Part shown: one piece after another, positions 17,335-23,533 of the stretch
Position numbering within the stretch: the stretch's first letter is position 1
How the letters are laid out: every line of letters begins with the position of its first letter
Assembly: GCA_964399965.1 (NCBI GenBank)
Contig: CAYNRX010000001.1
Coordinates: 186,001-250,000 of the forward strand
Direction of reading: 5' to 3'
From: UBA1381 sp964399965
GTDB taxonomy: Bacteria; Bacillota; Clostridia; UBA1381
Length of the DNA: 64,000 nt
Position numbers and translations under genes: made by a program
Notes under the pieces: model-generated
The model's input: the letters and a program-made list of their open reading frames with translations, nothing else
What the model was told of the DNA's origin: nothing
Databases searched by the model: none

Positions 17335-17363
17335 ATTATACACGATTGTCAAAAAAATGTCAA
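17335..17363 (-). promoter_or_regulatory. Promoter of adhE, with a possible Rex site in the spacer
   Basis: On the complement, TTGACA (17358-17363), a 17-base spacer and TATAAT (17335-17340). The 18-bp stretch TTGACATTTTTTTGACAA (17346-17363 on the complement) has the length and TTG...CAA ends of a Rex site, but the inner arms are imperfect. The promoter is well supported. Rex control is plausible because adhE is a classic Rex target, but weakly supported. Confidence 0.75.
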
Positions 17364-17561
17364 CCCCTTTTTTTATAGGTTTTGAAACTTTATTACCTTT
17401 GCATATCTGTATATGATTTTGCCCTAATATTATGGTTATTATTGATAAAATTATAATTTTACATGCATATGGTAGCATATTACAGCCGGCTTACGTTTAT
17501 CCACCATTTGTAAGGCTGAAGTAAAACGGCAGTGTAAGCGGAACAAGGTGAATATTTCGCC

Positions 17562-17626
17562 GGGCAATAATTTTATGTTTTTGGGCAATAATTATAGATG
17601 CAATTTTTCTTTGGATATTGTATAAT
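17562..17626 (+). promoter_or_regulatory. Promoter region of the GH2 gene with a 21-bp spaced direct repeat
   Basis: GGGCAATAATT occurs at 17562 and again at 17583, exactly 21 bp apart, ending just upstream of a position with no good -35 box. TATAAT (17621-17626) follows, then an ACGGAGG site before ATG 17662. A weak -35 with tandem sites two helical turns apart is the layout of an AraC-type activated promoter. The rest of 17366-17561 is AT-rich and shows nothing I can name. Confidence 0.6.
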
Positions 17627-17661
17627 GTTATAAGAAGTAAAAACTATACGGAGGTTACACC

Positions 17662-20271
17662 ATGGATTGCATAAATTTATCCGGCCAATGGGAATGGTCG
17701 TTCGAAAAAAACGGCAGTTATACACCAGGATTTCATCTTCCCGGCTCGGCCTGCGAGGCCGCTATAGGTGAAAGATCGCTGCCTTTTACACAAATGACAA
17801 AAGATACCGTACGCTGTCTGCGTCCGAGGTACGAATACATAGGCGATATTTTTCTGCGGCGGACGGTCGAGATACCGCAAGCCTGGGAAAATTCTCATAT
17901 CACACTTTTCCTTGAACGTGTAAATTTTCTGTCGGAGGTCTTTGTTGACAGCGTCCCCTTGCTGCGGCCTTTCGTCTCCTTCAGCACGCCGCACACATAC
18001 GACCTTTCCGCCGCCCTTACGCCGGGGGTGCACGAGTTGACAATACGCATCTCCAACAAGGATATTTTAAACCTTGACCATATGTCCTCGGGCTACAGCA
18101 ACGATACACAATCGTTCTGGTGCGGTATCATCGGACGCGTGGAATTACAGCGTGAGGACATTTTCCGCATACACCGCCTATCAGTGTTCCCGCGCGGGAA
18201 TAAAATAGAGGTCAGAGCCTGCCTGGATACCGACTGCACCTCTCCCGAAGTATTCCGGTCAGCAGAGCTTTCCCTAAGCGTCTCCGACTGCGAAAGCGGA
18301 GAGAAAAAGCCCGAACAGCGGTTCTCCTTTAAGCTATACAACCGCCGCCAAACCATAACGGCTATTTACGATATGGGCGACAATGTAAAGCTGTGGGATA
18401 CAGCTTCTCCATCCTTATATACGTTAGACGCCGTACTGCTGGCCGATGGCGGTCAGGAGCCCCAGCCCTGCAAGGTACGCGACAAAAAAAGCCTTGTTTT
18501 CGGTATGCGTACATTTAGAGCCGAGGGACGCAGTTTCCTTTTAAACGGCAAAAAGATATTCCTCAGGGGGACGCTTGACTGCGCTATTTTCCCCAAAACC
18601 GGCTATCCGCCGACTGATCTTGACAGCTGGCTCTATATCTGCCGCCAGCTCAAGCGGTACGGGCTTAACCATATACGTTTCCATTCCTGGTGCCCGCCCG
18701 AAGCCGCCTTTGCTGCCGCCGATATCGTCGGCATATTGATACTGGCAGAAATGCCGCTGTGGCTCAATCTTGATGTTTGCGCCCTTGATACTGGCAGCGA
18801 CCCGGTGCATGAGAGCTTCTTCCGTGACGAATCCCTGCGCATCAGCGAAACATACGGCAGTCATCCCTCGTTTGTAATGTTCTCCAACGGCAACGAGTTG
18901 TTAGGCGATTTTGATATGCTGGAAAAGATAACGGTGCAGACAAAGGCTCTTGATGACCGCCGCCTGTATACGCTTACCTCCAATTTCGAACGCGTTCCCA
19001 CCTCAGCCGATGATTATTTTTGCGCCTATTCCTCCTACGGGAAACGGCTGCGGCTGCAAACAATGCTTGATGAGCTTGTCAAGGGAACGTTTGTGAATTT
19101 TAATGATGCTGTGCGCACTATGGATATACCGTCCGTCTCTTTCGAGGTCGGCCAATACTGCGTATACCCGGATGTAAATTCTCTGGACAGCTTCAACGGC
19201 AACCTGCTGCCGCTAAATTTCCAGGTGATACGCGATGATCTGGCTAAAAAAGGGCTTTTGGATCGCGCCGCCGATTACGTGTATGCTTCGGGAAAACTGG
19301 CCGCACTTTTATACAAAGAGGAACTGGAGGCCGCCTATCGTACAGAGGAGCTGGGCGGGATCGAACTTTTGGGGATCCAGGATTACTGCGGACAGTGTAC
19401 GGCGACAGTTGGGATCCTTGACCAGTTTTACCATTCAAAGGGAATAGTGACCCCCGAGGAATTTCGCCGCTTCTGCTCAGACAGCGTACCGCTTATGGAA
19501 GCGGAACGGATATTCACTGACGATGATATGTTCACAGCCCGGCTCTATACCTCAGACCGCCGTCAATGCTCCTACACGCTGACAATCTCTGACGGCCGTA
19601 CGGCTGTATTTGAAAAGAGCGGTTCCCTCCCCGATACGGCCGAGTTTGCTCTTTCTTCTGTGGTCTCTCCGGCGAGACTTTCGGTCACGCTTAAAACAGA
19701 CTGCGGCGAAAACTCCTGGAATATTTTCGTATTCCCCAAACGCGCAGAGGTTGCAGTGCAGGTACCGGTCCTCCCCGACTTTGGCACAGAGGCCGAAAGG
19801 ATCGCCGCCGAAGGCGGACGGGCAATAATACTTGCCGGCTCGCTTAAAAACCCCATTGCCGGGAAATTCTTCCCCGTGTTCTGGAGCCCTGCTTATTTTT
19901 ACTCCACCAATCCCTGCGGGCTTATCATACGTTCAGGACATCCGCTGTTTGAGCGCTTTCCCACTGGAAACTGCTCTGACTTCCAGTGGTGTCGGCCGAT
20001 GGAAAATTCCTTCTGCTTTGACCTTACCGGTCTTTCGCGAGAGCTGCGGCCGATAGTGGAACCGGTGCCAAATTTCTTCGATAATACACCGATGTCGCCT
20101 CTGTTTGAAGCCAAGGTCGGACGCGGCAGCTTCCTCTTCTGCGGATTCTCGCCCGATGGCGCGTCTCCAGAGGAAAAACAGCTGTGGGCGGCAGCGGTCG
20201 AATATGCAGCTTCGGAAGAATTTGCACCGCAGTTTGAACTTTCGCTTGCGGAAATTCGCTCCTTGTATTGA
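17662..20271 (+). CDS. Glycoside hydrolase family 2 protein
   Basis: An intracellular exo-glycosidase (869 residues, no signal peptide). The family 2 sugar-binding jelly roll is at residues ~1-180 (INLSGQWEWSF, FLRRTVEIP), an immunoglobulin-like domain at ~180-290, then the TIM barrel starting at FRAEGRSFLLNGKKIFLRG. The proposed acid/base Glu is in MFSNGNELLGD and the nucleophile Glu in PSVSFEVGQY. A long C-terminal extension of about 250 residues is not catalytic. GH2 contains beta-galactosidases, beta-glucuronidases and others. The context suggests side-chain trimming of pectin fragments, but the substrate cannot be read directly. Confidence 0.85.
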   Translation: MDCINLSGQWEWSFEKNGSYTPGFHLPGSACEAAIGERSLPFTQMTKDTVRCLRPRYEYIGDIFLRRTVEIPQAWENSHITLFLERVNFLSEVFVDSVPLLRPFVSFSTPHTYDLSAALTPGVHELTIRISNKDILNLDHMSSGYSNDTQSFWCGIIGRVELQREDIFRIHRLSVFPRGNKIEVRACLDTDCTSPEVFRSAELSLSVSDCESGEKKPEQRFSFKLYNRRQTITAIYDMGDNVKLWDTASPSLYTLDAVLLADGGQEPQPCKVRDKKSLVFGMRTFRAEGRSFLLNGKKIFLRGTLDCAIFPKTGYPPTDLDSWLYICRQLKRYGLNHIRFHSWCPPEAAFAAADIVGILILAEMPLWLNLDVCALDTGSDPVHESFFRDESLRISETYGSHPSFVMFSNGNELLGDFDMLEKITVQTKALDDRRLYTLTSNFERVPTSADDYFCAYSSYGKRLRLQTMLDELVKGTFVNFNDAVRTMDIPSVSFEVGQYCVYPDVNSLDSFNGNLLPLNFQVIRDDLAKKGLLDRAADYVYASGKLAALLYKEELEAAYRTEELGGIELLGIQDYCGQCTATVGILDQFYHSKGIVTPEEFRRFCSDSVPLMEAERIFTDDDMFTARLYTSDRRQCSYTLTISDGRTAVFEKSGSLPDTAEFALSSVVSPARLSVTLKTDCGENSWNIFVFPKRAEVAVQVPVLPDFGTEAERIAAEGGRAIILAGSLKNPIAGKFFPVFWSPAYFYSTNPCGLIIRSGHPLFERFPTGNCSDFQWCRPMENSFCFDLTGLSRELRPIVEPVPNFFDNTPMSPLFEAKVGRGSFLFCGFSPDGASPEEKQLWAAAVEYAASEEFAPQFELSLAEIRSLY

Positions 20272-20280
20272 TCGTTACAT

Positions 20281-20337
20281 AAAAAACACCTGTACGCTGG
20301 AGGGCTACACAGCCCTGCAGCATACAGGCGTTTTTTA
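20281..20337. terminator. Bidirectional terminator between GH2 and the HMA protein
   Basis: A long imperfect hairpin with arms AAAAAACACCTGTACGCTG (from 20281) and CAGCATACAGGCGTTTTTT (to 20336), preceded by A and followed by T. Confidence 0.82.
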
Positions 20338-20362
20338 CTGTAATCATCCTTACAGCTCTTTT

Positions 20363-20731
20363 TTATATTTTCTCCATAGACACAAATTTGTATCCGGCTC
20401 TTGTCACTATTGGACGCATGTCGTTTTGGTCTATCTCATGATCGGCCCATATCAAGGCTTTCTTCTTTCTCCAGTCAGCCTCAGCATAAAGGCCGTCCTC
20501 CTTTCCCACCGCCAGCTCTACACGATCGGAACAGTTGCTGCAGCTCATACCATCTATCCTGACCTCATAGCGGTATGTATATTGCTCCTTATCTATTCGT
20601 TTCTTCTTCTCCTTGACATCACCGCCTCCTCCGCAGCAGCCGCTCTTGAGCCGCTTCTTCACACTGAAACCTCCCGCAACGCATAAAACTGCTATCAGGG
20701 CACAGATAATGATAGTTGATAAATTCTCCAT
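20363..20731 (-). CDS. Membrane-anchored heavy-metal-associated (HMA) domain protein
   Basis: About 122 residues. One N-terminal transmembrane helix (STIIICALIAVLCVAGGF) is followed by a Cys/Gly patch (SGCCGGGG) like that of small FeoB-associated proteins. A charged linker leads to a C-terminal HMA domain with IDGMSCSNCSDRVE, the copper-type GMXCXXC loop. It probably binds a soft metal at the membrane face and may hand it to the P1B ATPase encoded at 8074-9960, which lacks its own such domain. I prefer ATG 20731 over the upstream TTG because a partial SD (GACGGTG) lies before it. Confidence 0.82.
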   Translation of the reverse strand: MENLSTIIICALIAVLCVAGGFSVKKRLKSGCCGGGGDVKEKKKRIDKEQYTYRYEVRIDGMSCSNCSDRVELAVGKEDGLYAEADWRKKKALIWADHEIDQNDMRPIVTRAGYKFVSMEKI

Positions 20732-20749
20732 ATTTTCACCGTCTTTCAA

Positions 20750-20798
20750 AGTTAGTATTGGCTAACTTAAGTATACCTCATTTTTTCCTTTTTGTCAA
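20750..20798 (-). promoter_or_regulatory. Promoter and metal-repressor-like operator of the HMA gene
   Basis: On the complement, TTGACA (20793-20798), a 17-base spacer and TATACT (20770-20775). A palindrome AGTTAG-N6-CTAACT (20750-20767) lies at the start site. The TTAG...CTAA arms resemble DtxR/IdeR/MntR-family operators, so repression by a metal-loaded regulator is likely. The regulator is not in the window. Confidence 0.65.
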
Positions 20799-20822
20799 TA
20801 GTGTGACCAGCCGATAAAAGGC

Positions 20823-20852
20823 AAAAAAATAACGGCTCGCCAAAGAACCGTT
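20823..20852 (-). terminator. Terminator of the candidate regulatory RNA
   Basis: 8-bp stem AACGGTTC/GAGCCGTT (one G-U pair) on the complement, followed by ATTTTTTT. Confidence 0.8.
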
Positions 20853-21125
20853 TCAAAATAGGGGAATCCGCCTTCCGCATCTCAGGGGGGAGGTTGACGG
20901 AAGGCGGATATAAGCTCCGCATATCATGGAATCCGCATATTATTTTATATAGGGTTTAGGGTATAGGGGAAAATGTTCTGCGTTTTCAGGGATTCCATCC
21001 TGTTTATATAGGGGGGATCGCAGGATGGCGGATATGCGGTGGTGTATACAGACAGTAAAAAACTGTTTGTATCGTACTAATTTGGGGGAACATACACGGT
21101 AAAAAACCGTAGACCATATTCCCTC
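20823..21125 (-). ncRNA. Candidate ~300-nt regulatory RNA with C-rich anti-Shine-Dalgarno loops
   Basis: A perfect promoter on the complement (TTGACA 21155-21160, 17-base spacer, TATAAT 21132-21137) and a canonical terminator (stem 20831-20838 with 20845-20852, then seven T) bracket a 300-base stretch with no credible ORF. Two strong hairpins carry C-rich loops in the RNA: a 12-bp stem (20866-20877 with 20898-20909), whose loop contains CCUCCCCCC, and an 8-bp stem (20995-21002 with 21021-21028), whose loop contains CCCCCC. Further CCCC/CCCCC tracts lie opposite 20861-20864, 20966-20969 and 21084-21088. Such loops are the hallmark of RNAs that cover Shine-Dalgarno sites, as in staphylococcal RNAIII. 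It does not look like 6S, RNase P, SRP RNA or tmRNA. Confidence 0.72.
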
Positions 21126-21131
21126 GCTTAC

Positions 21132-21160
21132 ATTATACTGTTTATGGACAAATTTGTCAA
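21132..21160 (-). promoter_or_regulatory. Consensus promoter of the candidate regulatory RNA
   Basis: On the complement, TTGACA (21155-21160) and TATAAT (21132-21137) with 17 bases between. There is no protein-coding gene downstream on that strand before the terminator near 20823. Confidence 0.85.
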
Positions 21161-21201
21161 ATACTTCTTTATGATAGTCAACATATATATACATCGAACT
21201 A

Positions 21202-21219
21202 AAGTGATTTTTTTCACAA
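21202..21219. promoter_or_regulatory. Rex/Crp-like palindrome between the two RNA promoters
   Basis: On the complement it reads TTGTGAAAAAAATCACTT. The GTGA-N6-TCAC core fits a Crp/Fnr-type site. The A/T centre and TTGTGA end fit the Rex consensus at most positions. It lies between the divergent small-RNA promoters. Which regulator binds cannot be decided by eye. Confidence 0.4.
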
Positions 21220-21236
21220 TCGCAATTTTTAGTCAA

Positions 21237-21269
21237 GAAATGCAATAGAAAACGCATGAAATGCAATAG
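21237..21269 (+). promoter_or_regulatory. Tandem direct repeat upstream of the plus-strand small RNA
   Basis: GAAATGCAATAG occurs at 21237-21248 and 21258-21269, exactly 21 bp apart, and ends 20 bases before the -10 box at 21290. The promoter has no good -35 but an extended TGGTATAAT. The spacing fits LytTR or AraC-type activators that bind tandem sites on one helix face. Confidence 0.6.
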
Positions 21270-21301
21270 TAATTTTCCAAAAACAGTGGTATAATATAAA
21301 T

Positions 21302-21382
21302 GTATCAGATAAAGATATCTGATCCTCTCTCTCTTTTTTATAAATCCCTGCGGCAGACTTTATGGTCTGCCGTATATTTTTG
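21302..21382 (+). ncRNA. Candidate ~80-nt small RNA divergent from the larger one
   Basis: An extended -10 promoter (TGGTATAAT ending at 21295) is followed by a hairpin (ATCAGATA 21304-21311 with 21316-21323). A single-stranded CU-rich stretch (CCTCTCTCTC) that could pair with Shine-Dalgarno sites comes next. The last element is a terminator hairpin CGGCAGAC/GTCTGCCG (21351-21358 with 21365-21372) followed by TATATTTTT. No ORF with a ribosome binding site is present. Confidence 0.6.
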
Positions 21383-21397
21383 TCACCAAAAAAAACA

Positions 21398-21431
21398 AAG
21401 CGGATCCGGCAGGCTGCCGTTGGATCCGCTT
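21398..21431. terminator. Terminator of argS, probably bidirectional
   Basis: 10-bp perfect stem AAGCGGATCC (21398-21407) with GGATCCGCTT (21422-21431). T-runs lie on both sides. Confidence 0.85.
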
Positions 21432-21448
21432 CTTTTTTGTTATTATTT

Positions 21449-23149
21449 TTACATCTTTTCCACAGTCTCTATCCCTAAAAGCCCCAGGGCTGTTTTTATC
21501 ACTGAAACAGAGGCCTCCACCAGTGCAAGTCTGGCATTTTTCGTCTCCTCGTCAACATCACTTCTCAAGATAGGCTGTGCATTATAGAACTTGTTGAACA
21601 GCTTCACCAGATTGGTAACGTAGCGGTTTATATGGAACGGCTCATTCCGCTCCGCCGCCGACTTGACAGCAGCACCGAAGCTGTCCAGCTGGCGGATAAG
21701 GGCATATTCCTCATCGCCCGTGAGCTTAGAGCAGTCGAACTCCTTAAGCTCAGGCTCACCGGCACGGCGCAGTATGCTGCGGCCGCGCGCATACCCGTAC
21801 TGACAGTATGGTGCTGATTCGCCCTCAAAATCAAGCATCGAATCCCAGCTGAAAACAATATCCTTCTCACGGTTGTTTTTAAGGAATGTATACAGGATAG
21901 CGCCTATGCCTATCTTTTTAGCCACCTCGTCCTTATTCTCCATTTCCGGCGAATTTTCCTCTATGACCTCCCGCGTTTTGGCTATGGCTTCGTTTAAAAC
22001 ATCCTCCAGGAACACAACGTCACCGTGACGGGTGGAGAGCTTCTTGTCAGGGAACTTGACCAACCCGAAGCCAACGTGCTCACAGTCTTTTGCCCAATCG
22101 AACCCGGCTTTTTCAATAACCGCGAATATCTGCTTGAAATGCAGAGCCTGCGGCGTACCGACCACGTATATGTTCTTATAAAAATCATAGGTACGTTTTC
22201 TGTAAAGGGCGGCGGCGATATCACGCGTTGCGTATATCGTGGCTCCGTCTGATTTTATGATTATGCACGGCGGCATACCCTTGTCGGACAGGTCAACAAC
22301 GCGCGCTCCTTCGCTTTCCACCAACAGTCCCTTTTCATCGAGGATATCCACGACCTCCTGCATTTTGTCGCTGTAGAAGCTCTCTCCGGCGTAGGAGTCG
22401 AAACTTATATTGAGCATGTCGTATACGCGGTTAAATTCCTTTAGGCTGACATCGCGGAAATACTGCCAGAGCTTTGTGGTTTCGGGATCGTTTTCCTCAA
22501 GCAGCTTGAAATACTCCCTGGCCTCATCGTCAAGCGAGGGATCCTTCTCCGCCTCCTCGTGAAAGCGTACATATATCTTCAAAAGCTCGTTTATGGGGTC
22601 TTTCTCTATAATCTCCGGATCTCCCCAACGCTTATATGCCGAGATCAGCTTGCCAAACTGCGTCCCCCAATCGCCAAGATGGTTTATCTTGACAGTTTTA
22701 TAGCCGAGATGACGCCATATTTTCTCCAAGGAATTGCCGACAGCGGTGGAAAACAGGTGGCCGATATGGAAGGGTTTGGCAATATTCGGCGAGGAAAATT
22801 CCACGATTACCGTCTTGCCCTCTCCCTCCTCAGAGCTGCCCCAATTCTCCCCGGCAGCACGTATACCTGCCAGTACGTTGGCGGCGAATTTTTGGCGATC
22901 ATAGAAAAAATTCAGATAACCGCCCACTGCCTGTACTTTTCCGATATATTCATCGCCTTCAAATTTCTCCTCCAGCTCCTTGGCAATAACAGCCGGGGCT
23001 TTACGCAGCGTTTTTGCCAGTACGAAGCAGGGGAAAGCCAGGTCTCCGAGCTTCATCTCCGGCGGCGTTTCCACCAGTTTTTTTATTTCCTCCCCACAAA
23101 GCCCGGTGACTTCAGCAAGGGAATTTATTATATGTTCCTTAAAATCCAT
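21449..23149 (-). CDS. argS: Arginyl-tRNA synthetase
   Basis: Class I aminoacyl-tRNA synthetase charging tRNA-Arg. The N-terminal additional domain is at residues ~1-110. The HIGH motif is in SSPNIAKPFHIGHLFS, and the KMSKS-position loop reads KLSTRHGDVVFLEDVL, a normal ArgRS variant. The DALR anticodon-binding domain closes the protein, with YGYARGRSILR at its start. I use ATG 23149 (MDFKEH) rather than an upstream TTG. It has about 566 residues. No T-box leader is visible; a short leader follows the promoter at 23179-23207. Confidence 0.97.
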   Translation of the reverse strand: MDFKEHIINSLAEVTGLCGEEIKKLVETPPEMKLGDLAFPCFVLAKTLRKAPAVIAKELEEKFEGDEYIGKVQAVGGYLNFFYDRQKFAANVLAGIRAAGENWGSSEEGEGKTVIVEFSSPNIAKPFHIGHLFSTAVGNSLEKIWRHLGYKTVKINHLGDWGTQFGKLISAYKRWGDPEIIEKDPINELLKIYVRFHEEAEKDPSLDDEAREYFKLLEENDPETTKLWQYFRDVSLKEFNRVYDMLNISFDSYAGESFYSDKMQEVVDILDEKGLLVESEGARVVDLSDKGMPPCIIIKSDGATIYATRDIAAALYRKRTYDFYKNIYVVGTPQALHFKQIFAVIEKAGFDWAKDCEHVGFGLVKFPDKKLSTRHGDVVFLEDVLNEAIAKTREVIEENSPEMENKDEVAKKIGIGAILYTFLKNNREKDIVFSWDSMLDFEGESAPYCQYGYARGRSILRRAGEPELKEFDCSKLTGDEEYALIRQLDSFGAAVKSAAERNEPFHINRYVTNLVKLFNKFYNAQPILRSDVDEETKNARLALVEASVSVIKTALGLLGIETVEKM

Positions 23150-23178
23150 TGATATCAACTCCTACAGTATTTTCAAAT

Positions 23179-23207
23179 ATTATAACACCCCCGGCGGTAT
23201 TATGCAA
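23179..23207 (-). promoter_or_regulatory. Promoter of argS
   Basis: On the complement, TTGCAT (23202-23207), a 17-base spacer and TATAAT (23179-23184). Confidence 0.72.
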
Positions 23208-23260
23208 GAGCAAATCGGAAATTCAAGAGGAATTTTTTATCCGACATTGCTAAAGCCTTA

Positions 23261-23289
23261 TTGCTATTTAGCGGCGCCTGTGCTATAAT
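23261..23289 (+). promoter_or_regulatory. Promoter of the small ORF and subtilase
   Basis: TTGCTA (23261-23266), a 17-base spacer and TATAAT (23284-23289), divergent from the argS promoter. Confidence 0.72.
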
Positions 23290-23362
23290 AGAGCATGTAG
23301 AGACAGTCCGCCGGCAAGACGCCGAGGCGACAAAATACGAATAAGATTCGGAGAGAAATTTT

Positions 23363-23533
23363 ATGCATATATTTGAAAGAGCATTAAACGCTGTAAAGGC
23401 CGAATATGTTGCCGGTTCGGCGGAAGAAGTCTGGTGCCATCTTACGGGAAACAAGCTGACAGCTCAGAGTGCTCCGTCGATATACAGACTGTATGACCTT
23501 AAAGAGCGGAGGAACGCTATCAATGAAAAATAA
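23363..23533 (+). CDS. 56-residue protein translationally coupled to the subtilase
   Basis: ATG 23363 follows a CGGAGAG site 8 bases upstream and opens a frame of 56 codons (MHIFERALNAVKAEYV at the start). It ends in TAA at 23533, 11 bases inside the following protease gene (ATGAAAAATAA). The protein is charged, has one Trp and one Cys, and has no signal peptide or membrane helix. I do not recognise the family. The good ribosome site, its own promoter and the overlap argue that it is translated, either as a real small protein or as a leader that sets translation of the protease. Confidence 0.65.
   Translation: MHIFERALNAVKAEYVAGSAEEVWCHLTGNKLTAQSAPSIYRLYDLKERRNAINEK

Noticed and set aside
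20940..21266. 108-codon open frame on the minus strand inside the small-RNA region
   Set aside because: It starts upstream of the promoter, has no ribosome site, runs through strong hairpins and shows no family pattern. The RNA reading explains the promoter and terminator better.
23150..23260. T-box leader before argS
   Set aside because: The leader is short, and no AGGGTGGNACCGCG-like T-box sequence or specifier stem is visible.
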